Assembly (NCBI GenBank): GCA_034440615.1
Contig: JAOTOM010004682.1
Span: 208,501 to 272,500 of the forward strand
Direction: 5' to 3'
Origin: Ashinkailepas kermadecensis
Taxonomy: Eukaryota > Arthropoda > Thecostraca > Neolepadidae
Length of the DNA stretch: 64,000 nt
The notes below the pieces were generated by a model. That model made no database searches. It saw only the letters and a list, made by a program, of their open reading frames with translations, and was not told where the DNA came from. Both the position numbers and the translations under genes were made by a program. Shown piece after piece: positions 1-11,152 of the stretch (its first letter is position 1; the number at the start of each line of letters is the position of its first letter).

Positions 1-775
1 CAAATCGTGCGGATTGCCGTTTACCGACAACAAATACATTTATTCGTTCAGATTATATATCAATTTGTGTTCAACGATGCATTTTTGGCCAAATCGGCAA
101 ACATGACATCACTCTGACGTCACTCACGACTGATCAATCATGACCTTGCAGGTTTTACTTTCGCAAGTGTCGTATAGTTGATCATTTCATAGCTATTGAA
201 AATGTTGTGCTGGTGTCGCAGCACAGTTTCATGATATCGCGAGTACTCCACAGATGGGCAGATTTGATCCACACGGTGTTTAATGACGGGCTACATGCAA
301 ATATACGTGTGGTAACTCCAACATGATTGTTTGTAAGTCATTTTCTAGATTTGGGTTGTGAAAATCATTGAGTAGGGTTGGGATTTTGTGCGTCTTTCTC
401 AGCTGCGGGTTTTTGTCTCCTGATTATTTTCATCGTGTTCGTGGTGACTGGTGTGATAGGGTGCAGGTGGAAGATGGTTACCACACAGGACGGCTGAAAA
501 CCATCGATGGCGAGGCAGAGCACCACACTGATAGGAAAAAAAGTTTATGTTGTTCAGTTCAAAGGTTCACTCAAAGTTCAGTTCAGTTCAGATGTGAGGA
601 AAACAAGTCATGAGAGCTCCAAGCGCATATTTGCTACGTATTCGAAACCTGATCGTCGGCCAGGTTGGGTCGGGTAAGTTTGTACATCTGAAGCCTATTC
701 GTATATGCGCAACGATAAGGCCACTCGGGTTTCGCAGTGGTTTGTAATATTTTTGATCAGCCGTAAAGGGATGGT
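1..775. other. No gene recognised
   Basis: I see no exon, RNA gene or mobile element here. A plus-strand open frame at 368-613 has no recognisable domain. A GTAAGT donor-like hexamer at about 675 on the plus strand has no convincing upstream exon. The stretch lies downstream of the putative polyadenylation signal of the minus-strand gene. Confidence 0.4.
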
Positions 776-781
776 TTTATT
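776..781 (-). terminator. Putative polyadenylation signal AATAAA
   Basis: The plus strand reads TTTATT, which is AATAAA on the coding strand. It lies about 64 nt downstream of the stop codon that ends the reading frame of the leftmost exon A variant. Order and spacing fit a short 3' UTR. A lone hexamer can occur by chance, so support comes from its position. Confidence 0.4.
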
Positions 782-844
782 TTGCTTCAGAGATTAACTC
801 ATCGCTGTTTTAAATACTTCTAAAAATCGTCCCAGGGCTAAGAT

Positions 845-1095
845 TCAGTCTCCGAAGAGTACGAATTGTGTCATCGACTGACCTTTGTCCTGCATTTTGA
901 CGATGCCCTGATGGCAGAAAACCCGCTTTCCAGTCCTCTTCGGTAGATTCTCGCCATCACAACATAACATGGGCTTCTTCGAGGTCTCCCAAGGCTTGCA
1001 AGCTTTCCTTGTACATCCGTAGAGGTTGTCGTCCATACAAGTGCAGTCGTTGTTACATTCATCAATGAATGCTGGCCCATTTGCGCAACCGACAT
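845..1095 (-). CDS. Variant exon A, probable terminal exon (pacifastin-like)
   Basis: The exon follows a CTACTTTCACAG acceptor and starts in phase 1. It encodes a diverged exon A domain: FIDECNNDCTC, then YGCTRKACKP, then a tail with a CC pair and VFCHQGIVKMQD. It has nine cysteines against eight in the array copies, the extra one forming the CC. Predicted P1 is Arg, in CTRKAC. At the position where array copies have their donor, this copy has AAAG|GTCAGT (exon edge 883), so splicing onward is possible. Alternatively the frame reads through 12 more codons (ending LFGD) to a TGA at 845-847, followed by AATAAA. I favour the terminal-exon reading. It is the copy most diverged from the array and lies next to exon C, not an exon B. 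Confidence 0.6.
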
Positions 1096-1519
1096 CTGTG
1101 AAAGTAGCGTAGTTAGCTAAATTGAAGCGAAGTGAAGCGAGGCTGATGCTTGTGATCAGCACGTGTGAGAGCGTTTCGCATGTCAGACCTAAGAGTAATT
1201 GATTAGCACGGTGGCTGCATTTCTGTCGTCGAACCATCGATTCCCTTGAATGCCGATTATGGAACCTGAGGTTCGAAAAGGGTAGATCAGTCTGCATGTG
1301 TTACTCTGCACGCAAGGTAACTCACTTTTCCCGTGTGGCTCGCCTCTAACTCACGTGCACAGCGAATATGTTATGTTGATCAGCTGTAGTCCATTTGTCT
1401 ACTGCACCTACCTCAAACGGCTGGTGAATATCAACTCAGTGGTGCATCTCACCTCCCATTACACCTCAAATATCCACTGAAGCCTGTCTACTCGAAGCTG
1501 CGCCTGTGCCAGCTGAGGT

Positions 1520-1660
1520 GCCCTACAGGGAGTTGGTAGCGTTCCCGGAGCACACGATTGAATCTCGCCCATCTGCCGGCTGAGGTGACCTACCGGGTGT
1601 TGGTAACGTCCCCGGGACGCACGTCTGGGTCAGGCCCAACTGCTGGCTGAGGTGACCTAC
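1520..1660 (-). repeat. 67-bp minisatellite carrying splice-donor motifs (left)
   Basis: Three donor-like GTAGG(T/G) motifs recur at exactly 67-bp spacing (plus-strand landmarks 1520, 1587, 1654). The repeat begins inside exon C: the last 50 or so exonic bases plus the donor and about 18 intron bases form the unit. Each unit therefore recreates the exon end and a 5' splice site. Sixty-seven is not a multiple of three, so most downstream donors would shift the frame. Confidence 0.75.
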
Positions 1661-1885
1661 CGGGAGTTGGTAGCGTCCCTGGGACGCACGTCTGAGTCAA
1701 GCCCAACTGTTGGCTGAGGACGGTGCCGGACGGGCACTGCTCGGACGACGACACCACCACCTCGCCCGGCTGGAGGGGGCCCCACCCACACTGGCAGAAC
1801 ACGCACGCCTCGGTCCTGGAGACGAATGTGCAGTCGGGCGGACACTCTTTGGCGCCGTCGCAGAACTCTGTGTCGCTCTCGAGAG
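1661..1885 (-). CDS. Exon C, left copy (eight-cysteine module)
   Basis: A 225-bp exon in phase 1-1. The acceptor is CATTGCAG and the donor is CCCG|GTAGGT. The product reads LESDTEFCDGAKECPPDC, then a CVFCQC core, then SSEQCPSGTVLS and a final TQTC. Cysteine spacing is C-x5-C-x3-C-x8-C-x2-C-x-C-x17-C-x13-C. The C-x2-C-x-C core recalls antistasin-type domains and the CPxGTV segment recalls the start of a pacifastin domain, but neither match is good enough to name the module. Borders, phase and cysteines are conserved with the right copy at 57.2-57.5 kb, which supports real coding function. Confidence 0.65.
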
Positions 1886-2980
1886 CTGCAATGAGAGATC
1901 GTTAGTGGTCCTGGTCCCACAGAAATCAGTTGTTCCTTCAGCAGTTGTAATGAGAGACCGCCAGTGGACTCGGTACCTCAAAAGGTCTCGTAGTCGCAGC
2001 TGGAAAGGGAGAGTATTGGTAGTCTCCGCATCGCGGAACTTCCTGTCGCTCTGCGTAAATGTAAAGATATATTGTCGTTCACCTACATGTAACGACATAT
2101 GGTTCTCTGGCACTCATGACATCGCTGCAGGTTGCATAACTTGTATGTATTTGCCTACATCACCTGCTGTTTACTTGCATAATAGGCAGAAAAACGTCAA
2201 CAGTGCAACATTCGTAACTTCCTATCATGACACGTTCCCTAATCTGTCGTGGTAGGTTTTAGAAAACGCGTGGGGTAGGTTTTACCTATAACAAACATGG
2301 ACATCATTTTGTGTCAGTGATCAAGTGTGAGCCAGGTTGATAATTTTGTATTGATGGCGGTTCCGAGGGAGATAAAATACACGGCGTTGATGACGGCGGA
2401 CAACAGAGGGGTTCACATGGGGGAGGAAACGGTAACATGCTTCTCAGAGACGGAGCAGTTTACGACTCAATTTTAGAAAACGCGTGGTGGAAAGAGGATG
2501 TGGGAATTTTTTTTCGACGTGCATGAACGCTACAAGTAATGGTGATAGTCACTGTGTCCATCCTTACCGTCGCCATACAAAGCGAATAAAAAACATGTTG
2601 CTGAAGTATCAGTAAGCCTCATTTAAAACGTGAGCGATCTCGACGTTACCAGAAGTGTGTTTTTGTGTATGCAATTTTTAAGTTGAAAGTTTTCGACATA
2701 ATCTTTTTTGTTTATAAATATTTCGATTTTTAAAGATTTGTATTCTCCCAAGATATGTGTCAGAGCTAAAAGAAGGATATAGCGAAGGAAAATCGTATGC
2801 AAACAAAGTTCAGGACTCTGGTAGGATTCGAAGTACAAAGCATGCCAAAATCGACAAATATATCACATCCATCTTGAGGAAATGTTTGAACTCAAACTTG
2901 AATTTCCATGAACGAAAATACGTTTCGTTGGCTGTTGGGAATCTGTACCCGTTGAGAAGTCTCTTAAATATGCTATATTG
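1886..2980. other. Intronic sequence upstream of left exon C
   Basis: The part up to about 2,230 is the outer end of the flanking duplication. Beyond that the sequence is AT-rich with scattered short open frames. I see no cysteine-rich exon with phase-1 borders and no mobile element. Confidence 0.4.
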
Positions 2981-2984
2981 AAGG

Positions 2985-4670
2985 CCCTACAATTTGTTTG
3001 AAAACACAGGCATTTTTAATTCAACTCGTTACAAAAACTCTTACCGATTACAAAAGAGAAATATCCTAGACCAAAGCGATGCGCCAGGACGAGTTCTTTA
3101 AGATGCATCATAAAAGCATCTGTCAATTGATAGTTACCATCTCAAAAAGCCATTTCTGGGAAATCCAAGCCGTTTGACCCGTTTCCAGATACAGCCTACA
3201 TGCACCGTGACAGCAAAAAAGAGGCTTGTAATAGGTGTTCGACTGTACATCAATGTAAATGATGTTCTGCTGGTGGAGATAATTTGAACTGATTTTGTTT
3301 ACCTCACATATGTAACATTGTGCAGCACAGTATCCCATGCGCAATGTCTACATGCGTAGTGTCCCACGGAGGTGAATGATGAAGTAACATGAAGGATCTG
3401 AAAATGATGTTCCCGGGAAAAGCCTACATGCACCGTGACAGCAAAAAGTGGCTTTAAATAGGTGTTCTACTGTACGTCCACATAAATGATGTTCTCCAGG
3501 TGGAAAGGAAGCATAATTGCACTTCTTGTTGTGATGTTAACAAGGTCGAATACGGTCAGACTGCATCGCTGTCATGTTTGATGGCATTGATACATGTTGT
3601 AAGTAGACACCAAATGTTCTGAAGTAAAATTACGCCGCTACACGGAATTAAACTACGACACTATGGTGATCATGAAACGTTCAACCGTTGTTAAGGAAAC
3701 TACAAGAGCTACATTAGGACACTACAAATGCTTAAGTTGGGAAACAAGTCCTCATCATCTGACGTTTACTTCGTTGTTCTATCCCGTCGTTGTTCTATTG
3801 TGCACTGCTTAGTGCAGTGCAGTAATGTGCAATAGTGTGCAATACACAGGGAGTTACCAAAAAAGTGAAAAATGAAACCACACGAAGCTTGTGAAAATGT
3901 TCCTGGTTTCGGGGCTACGCTATGCATACCGTGACAAAAACGCGTGTTTGCATTACAATAGGGATTCAACTGTACGTCCATGCAAATGGTGCTAACAGGT
4001 AGACTGAAGGCAAAATTGTATTTATTGTTCTGAGGGTTCAGCAAGATTTAACATGGTCAGATGTTTCGATCACCATACTACCAAATGTTTCGAAGTAAAA
4101 TTACGTCGCCACACGTAGACAAGCCTATGGATGACCTATCGGCAATGGGTGACCTTGAACTTTGTGAAGTTTATTAAGGCAAACAAGATTTACACCAAAA
4201 TGTTTTAAAAAAATTATTGTTAAGCAAACGTTTTCATATCACCCGTTTATGTTTGATTGTTCGATCCCCCGTAGTTGTCCAATGGGACAAAGATTACTCG
4301 ATATCCGTCCGTTCGGAAAACCGCAAACTCATTGAATGCCACGAAGAGCTGACGCCTACATGGGATCTTTAAAAGCAAAACGCATTGTTGTATTTGGCAG
4401 CCAAATCACACTCGTTTCCATTTCGGCGGTCAAATTTGGAAATTTCAAAGACCTGGGGTCATGGAAGGTCAAGAGGTCACGAAGTAGTGGAGTCACGAAG
4501 TCAAACGTGAGAAATGTTGATATTTTATCACGGATATGTTTTCTTTAATCATATGCCTTCTCAATGATGAGTAATATGTCACAATTGCTCTTCATTATCG
4601 ATGTGATATCCAAATATACCCCTGTTGTATGACCTCGAAATACTGCCGGAGGCTATAACTCCTAAAACGT
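2985..4670. repeat. Diverged partial array unit, direct orientation
   Basis: It matches the long-intron part of the 4.85-kb unit in the same orientation: the CCTACATGCACCGTGACAGC segment (present twice, near 3,190 and 3,425), the GCACTGCTTAGTGCAGTGC palindrome, GTTCGATCCCC and the ATGACCTCGAAATA segment. It contains neither exon A nor exon B and lacks the covarying hairpin. It stops abruptly at about 4,670, where the LINE fragment begins. Confidence 0.65.
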
Positions 4671-5240
4671 CACTAGCTTTTTGATACGACCTTATATTTA
4701 TGGTATTCGAAGCTTCCTTGAATACTCTAAATGCATCTTTCTTAGCCTTAATTGCTTTTATGAAATCTGGTGTGCCATGCAAGGGTAGGAAAGCCATGCT
4801 GGCTTTCCTACCCTTCTTTTGCGCCTTTGCTTTTGGGGGACATGTCTAATCTGAATTTCCCTCAAGTAAGATTTGAACTTTTCCCACATTTCACAGGCAT
4901 TTAAATAAAAGAATTCGTCTTTCCATTTTATGGCACTTAAAGCCTCTCTCATGCAGTCAAAGTCTGCCCTGTTAACATTTGGAATCTTTTCAAAATTATC
5001 CTTCATTGTCCCTGCTATCTGTACCTTGAATCTCACTATGTTATGGTCACTTCTTCCCAGAGTTTCTCCTACAGTCAAGTCTTGAAATAAATCACTTAAA
5101 TCTGAGATGACAAGGTCCAAGAATGAGCCCTGCCTGGTTGGTTCCATTACAAACTGGTGTAAGAACAAGTCCTCTTCAAGGCATTTCCAGCTTACATGAT
5201 GGGGAGCCAACACCAGCATTTTCATATCCTTTTAGATTAA
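4670..5240 (-). mobile_element. Truncated non-LTR retrotransposon (endonuclease end)
   Basis: The minus-strand frame at 4758-5225 shows the C-terminal part of an APE-type endonuclease: GSFLDLVISD, then VGETLGRSDHNIVRFKV with the SDH motif, then the linker GKPAWL. A second frame continues with FIKAIKAKKDAFRVFKE, as in the linker between endonuclease and reverse transcriptase. The N-terminal endonuclease and all of the reverse transcriptase are missing. A 15-bp inverted duplication at the frame switch breaks the reading frame. The motifs fit CR1/L2/RTE-like elements, but the clade cannot be fixed. This is a dead fragment. Confidence 0.75.
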
Positions 5241-5960
5241 AGTAATCAAGAATAAGGCATTTCCTCTGAAAGTACAAACTGGTGTAAGAACAGGTCCTGT
5301 GCAAGCACAACAGTCAATAGGGTAGCCATTATCTCAAGGAGAGGGTGGGTATCATTTGCTCGTTGTGGCTGATCTTTGTTCGCAGTAAGCCCGCTACAGG
5401 TACGCAGTTATTATGCTGCTACGTCTTCTGCTCCAACCTTGGACCTTCCTGGTTCTCTTCTTGCTTGCTGACTGCGGTCGCCGATCGTGCTTTGAGAAGA
5501 GCTGTGTCTGATCTCGCGCCCGCGTTGTTGTGCGAGCAGGGGAGGGGGGGATTTATTTTTTTTAGACGTGGCTGACCATGAAGGTCATTTACGCCGCCTT
5601 TAAAGCGAGTATGTTACATGTCTGTCTATAAAGCGAGCGTTTGCGATCAAGGTGCAGGCAAGTGGACTGCACGTTAAGGAATTTTACGTTATAGTTTGCG
5701 TGATATTTTAGGTGCTGAAGGCGAAGGTCTGGTCTGGAGACATCTCCCTGATGTCTAAATGGTTTGGTTTTAATTTACTCCTCCACAAAATAATTCGTAG
5801 TTTGGGTGGGGGTATGGGTGTTTTGAGAGTGGCGAGAAGTTGATTTTGCCAGGGTGCCGGCTTTAGCCTACTCTTATCGAAGAGCACCGAGGGATCTTTA
5901 TCGTGCGAACAAGGAGGTAACTGTCCACACCGCCTATCACTCCGGCCGCCGCATATTAGT
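5241..5960. other. Unassigned spacer between LINE fragment and inverted unit
   Basis: The stretch does not resemble the array unit. A 20-bp segment of the LINE fragment (ACTGGTGTAAGAACA, near 5,155) recurs near 5,275, so the retroelement or a local duplication may extend to about 5,300. A G-rich tract lies near 5,540. I see no gene. Confidence 0.35.
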
Positions 5961-5964
5961 TGTT

Positions 5965-8900
5965 AGTAGCGGGTTAGTGTAGGCAGTGTCAGACGCCATG
6001 GCGTTCTCTGTAGAAAGCGATGTGGTGATGGCATAGACTCTGGAGTTGACACATGGAGAACACACTTGTTCTTGGCATGACGGGCTTGTTGGCTCATCTT
6101 TGGATATACTCTGGGCTTCCAATTGAACCCTTGCAAGCTCATTGATCGGCTTGCATGCAATGCCGGAATTTGTTTCCAGGCTTCAAGCATCTTAGCGGTG
6201 CTCCAGTGGGATCCAGTCAAAAAGCGTTGGCCAGGAACGGGATTCTGTCACAAAATGATTGACCTCTCCTACCTCTAGTGGATCCTTCAGACGTGTAGGT
6301 TACGTGTATCGTGATGCGTCACCTAGCGTCACCTCTAGCAGCCTCGGCATCGAGAATGCAAACACATGATCTTCTCATTGAACACATTATGCGAAACCTA
6401 GCAGAAATGATGTTGTGAATGCAACTAACAATCAATGCTTAACCAGCGAGTCACCGAGGGTTTCACCCTACGATATTTCTGCGAGAAAATCGAAATCCAT
6501 TGAGGAAGCCGCTTTAGATTTTCAGTACCTTGAAAGGAAAGGCTAGGGTACCTTGTGGAAGAAACGAGCGCCCATTCAGCTTAGGTCATGTCCTTATGGC
6601 GTCATAAGCTTGTTCGAATGTGCTGTTTTAGCGTCCAAACGGTTGTTTGTTGTTCTGAGATACAATATCACCAATTTATATGGACACATGAATACAGGTG
6701 CATTTGGTGTACCAGAGGTCATTTTGCTACCATGTGACGTCAACTAGGTCATTCTGTGTGATATCAATATTAATGATCTTAGTCAAACATTATGACCGCT
6801 TGGAACTGCAAAATGCATTCAAGTCGTTATAAAATCGATACATTGGGTACCAAAGACATCCTTGCATCTTAGGTCATCAATGGTCAAATATGAATAGTCT
6901 GTTTACAGATGCAACATCAGATTATATCATGATGCCATCCAAATATCGATCACATAATGCTGTGTCTACCACTTGACACGGTTGCCTGTTGTCATCCGAT
7001 ACACTCTCACCAACTTATCATGACAAGTCAATCCAGTTGTAACTATTATAGAGGCCTGAATGTCTGCTGCGTAATCTCAATTAGGCCATACTATTGTCAT
7101 GGTGGTAGGATGCATTTAATTGAAATACTATGAACGACTACCACTGAAACTACATACCAGATCAATGAGATAATGGACTTATTCGGTTCCCAGGGAGAAA
7201 ATCCTGGCATGTCAATTCATCATAAGTTAATTGTTGATATGTTTGTATTCAGATAGAGGGGGTATGAATTGCACACGACATTCCACAGGACGTCGGATAT
7301 CAAAGGCAATGCTCGTTTCAGGGTGCTCAAAGACAAAATACCGAATGAGGTACCCTGTGACAGTTGGTGCGTTCCACAACAGATCGACGAAACATTTTTA
7401 AATTTTACACCCAATCATTTTACATCTGGACCAACATTTGTGTACAGGGTCGTCTTATGCTCTGAACACGCCTGAACACGTTTTCGCCCGATCCGAATAA
7501 CGGTTTCGGAGTTATTGCTTCCGGCATTATTTCGAGGTCATACAAGAAGTGAATATTTGGCAACGGATATGACATCGACAATAATGTGTGTGCCACTGGA
7601 CAACCACAGCGGATCGAACAATGAAATGTAAACAGGTGATATAAAACGTTTGGAAACAAAGAAAGATGTAGAAACCTCCAATATGCTCTACGTATTTGTA
7701 TTATAACTATAAGTCAAAACATATATGTCTTACACAAAGTATAAGACTTACATCAAGTGATGTAAGTCTTATAGTTTGCCCTAACCAACTTCACAAAGTT
7801 CAAGATCACCCATTACCGATAGGTCTTCCATAAGGTTATCTAAGTGTGACGAGGTAATTTTACTCCTGAATATCTTGTGGTCTGGTGATCAAAACCTCTG
7901 ACCATGTTCAACCTCGCTGAACCGTCACAACAAGTACAATTATGCCTTCAGTCTAACTGTAGGCATCATTTACTTGGAGTTATAATGGAATCCATATTGT
8001 AATGCAATCACAACGTTTTTGTCACGGTATGCATAGTGTATCACGGAAAACATGAACAGTCCGACAAGCTTCCTGTGGTTTCATTGATCACGTTTGGGGC
8101 ACTCCCTGCATATTGCATATTATTGCACATTAATGCAACACACTAAGCAGGTGAGATGATAACATGTTTTTCCAACTTACACATTTGTAGCTCTACAATG
8201 CAGCTATTTTAGCTTTCTTAACATGGGTTGGACATGTTGTGGTCACCATGGTGTCGAAGCTTATTTCCGTGTACCAGCGTAATTTTACTTCAGAACAGCT
8301 GGTGGTTACTTACAACACGTACCGAATACCAACAAGATGACAGCGATGCGGTCTGACCTTATTCGACCATGCCAACATCACAACAAGAAGTGCAGTTATA
8401 GTTTCGTTCCACCAGCACGGCATCATTTACATGGACGTACAGCCGAACGCCTATTGAATGCCACTCTTTGCTGTCGCAGTGCATCTAGGCTGTGCCCGGA
8501 AATATCATTTTCCCAACCGTCAGGTGACTTCATTATTCACGTTCTTGGGACAGGGCGCATGAGGACATTGCGCATGGGACACAGTACTGCACAATGTTCC
8601 ATATGTTAAGTAAAAGAAAACAGCTCAAACGGCGTCGATTTGTCTTTGTTAACCAAATCGGTTCAAACGGAGCATTTTAGGGGTGAATATGTAATCTGGG
8701 GCCGTGAACACTTTAGGAACTGTCGAAATATTCTAGTAGATTCCGAAGAAAATTGAAAATTTTACATCTTGTATGTTTGTGTGGTGGGTCAAATAGGACG
8801 TTTTCAGGTCGTTTTATGTGTGTTCTGGTCACTGCAACTCCTAGTAGGCCATCTAATCTGGTAATAAAAGACGATAAGCGACTTAGCTGTAGATGTTGAA

Positions 8901-9220
8901 GGAGGAGTCGAATGTTATAAACAATATGTTACGAATGGCATTTGGCTGTTCCTGTTTGTGTATTTTAAATGTCCATGAGAGCTTGAAATCCAAACGTTAA
9001 CGTCAAACATTTTCAACAACCCGTCGAAAATTATTTCCAGCTAAAGATGCGCAAAATTAATCGTACCTGATGTAGTCTTTCGCGTCAGTTATGTCAACGC
9101 TAGCTCAGGGTGATAAGTCCGAGTTCGTCAGACCAACCTACGGACAGTAGTATGCCATGCAGCTGCTTCAGCATTGTCATACCTGTGCGCCTAATGTTAG
9201 ATTGGCAGGTGTATTACCAG
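5965..9220. repeat. Inverted fragment of the array unit (no exons)
   Basis: Landmarks of the long intron appear in reverse order and on the opposite strand: the GCCATGGCGTT segment, the ACCAGCGAGTCACC segment, the TCGACCATGCCAACATCAC segment and finally GATTGGCAGGTGTATTACCA. That last motif normally lies just 5' of the exon A acceptor. The fragment ends about 30 nt before exon A would begin and also lacks exon B. It contains an inverted copy of the covarying hairpin at 7,740-7,773. Confidence 0.75.
7740..7773. repeat. Conserved hairpin, inverted copy (A-T form)
   Basis: Arms TATAAGACTTACATCA and its reverse complement surround a tiny loop. It is the inverted counterpart of the hairpin present once in each array unit and carries the A-T pair at the variable position. 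Confidence 0.7.
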
Positions 9221-9221
9221 C

Positions 9222-9603
9222 CCCAGGAACAGGGGAACTGACCTGATAAAGTGGTGCTATATAGGTGACCTGATATCAAATGTTGGGTCTAGCATCTGCA
9301 TTGCATCATTAGTAATGTCTAAAACATCATTGATGCCCATTTTTGAGCATTTAAACACAATCACAGCGATCCATAACGATGACAAGACAAGCCACGCAAA
9401 ACCAGATTGTTTCCAATTTGACCTCATTTGACCTTGAACATATTGACCTAAGGTCATAAAATTTGCACACAATAGAGTTCACTATAGTACCCACACACCC
9501 TGCGAATTTCGTTCCTGCAACTATACTACGAGCCGAGATCTTAGGGGGGGCGGATTGCGCCCCCCTCCGGTGCGCGTAATTTTCAGAGGCCCTCCAGGGC
9601 GCG
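9222..9603. mobile_element. 3' fragment of TTAA-specific DNA element
   Basis: The segment matches the right part of the complete element at 50.96-51.88 kb, from the GACCTGATAAAGTGGTGC segment to the terminal inverted repeat CCCTCCAGGGCGCGTG, followed by TTAA. Its right flank is the unit sequence CAAGGAGG, which in sister units follows GTTTAA. Insertion was therefore at a different TTAA of the unit from the one used at 51 kb. The left end is missing and abuts the inverted unit fragment. Confidence 0.75.
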
Positions 9604-11116
9604 TGTTAACAAGGAGGTACTGTGTGTAGCATCAAGCGCAACTAGAAGCAAAAGTCTGCACTTGAATAGGCAGTTGACTTGGTATCGAAAAGCCGAATAC
9701 GAATTCTCGTTATCCGTAGTTGATATGCAGTCCAGTTCACTGAAAACAAATTCGCCTTGACACTCCAAAATTTCTGCTGCAATTACAACTTTTCCTGCTG
9801 TACCAAAAAGCCACTATCACAACGTTTGTACGTTTGTATGTCAAGCCCTCCTGGACGTCAAAAAAGCAAACCGGAACAGTCAAATTCCATTCATAATATA
9901 TTGTAAATGACATATGACTCTGCCTTCACCGTTTATAGCTAAGCCGTTTATACTCTTTTATTACCAAATTAGATGCCCCTCTAGTAGTTGCAGTCATCAG
10001 GAATCATAGAAAACGACCTGAAAACGTCCTATTTGACCCACCGCACAAACATACCAGATGTAAGATTTTCCATTTTCTTAGGAGTCAACCAGAAGATTTC
10101 AACGATTCCTAAAGTGCCCACGGCCCCAGATTCCATGTTCACCCCCAAAACTCGGTTTCGGCGAACTTCCAAATCCACGCCGTTGGAACCGATTTGGTTA
10201 ACACAGACAAATCGACGTTGTTTGAGCGGTTTTATTTTCCTTAACATGTGTACCACTGTGCAGTACAGTGTCGCATGCGCAATGTCCACATGCGTAGTGT
10301 CCCGAGAACGTAAATAGTGAAGTCACATGAAGATACGGAAAACGATATTTCCGGGCACAGCCTACATGCACTGCCAGAGCCGAGAGTGGCTTTCAATAGG
10401 TGTTCGACTGTACGTCCATGTAAACGATGCTCTGCCGCCGGAACTATACTACAATTGCACTTCTTGTTGTATTGTTAGCATGGTCGAATAAGGTCGGACC
10501 GCATCTTTCTCATTTTGTTGGCATTCGGCACGTGGTATAAGTAACCACCAGCCGTTCTGAAGTAAAATTAAGCTATAACACGGAATTTAGCTTCGACACC
10601 ATGGTGACTACAACATGTTCAACCCATGTTAAGAAGGCTAAAATAGCTGCATTGTAGAGCTACAGATGTGTATGTTGGAAAAAGAAGTTATCATCTGACG
10701 TTTACTTCGTTAGGCTACCCCGTCGTTGTTCTTTTGTGCACTGCTTAGTGCAGTGCATTAATGTGCAAAAATATGCAATATGCAGGGTGTGTCCAACACG
10801 TGAACAATGAAAACAAAGTAAGCTAGTCAAACTGTTCATGTTTTCGGGGATACGCTATGCATACCGTGACAAAAGCGCGGTGTTTGCATTACAATAGGAT
10901 TTCCACTGCACGTCAAAGTATAGGATGCCTACAGTTAGACTGAAGGCATAATTGTACTTGTTGTGAGGGTTCAGCAAGGTTGAACATGGTCAGATGTTTC
11001 GTTCACCAGACGACAAGATATTAAGGAGTAGAATTACATCGTCACACGTAGATAACCTTACGGATGACCTATTGGTAATGGGCGACCTTGAACTTTGTGA
11101 ACTTGATTAGGGCAAA

Positions 11117-11152
11117 CTATAAGACTTGCGTAAGTTGATGCAAGTCTTATAG
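11117..11152. repeat. Conserved hairpin (G-C form) in unit R1
   Basis: Arms CTATAAGACTTGC and GCAAGTCTTATAG flank a 10-nt loop. The same position in the other units holds the same hairpin. The base pair next to the loop is A-T in diverged units and G-C in units R1-R5. Confidence 0.8.

Larger units (their letters stand above)
1240..2230. repeat. Left copy of flanking segmental duplication
   Basis: This segment aligns along its length with about 56,565-57,850 in the same orientation. Shared landmarks are the GATTAT start, GTAGATCAG, the CTCACC-rich stretch, the 67-bp minisatellite, exon C and the CTTCCTAT end. The left copy has fewer minisatellite units. The copies are clearly diverged outside the exon, so the duplication is older than the homogenised centre of the array. 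Confidence 0.75.
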
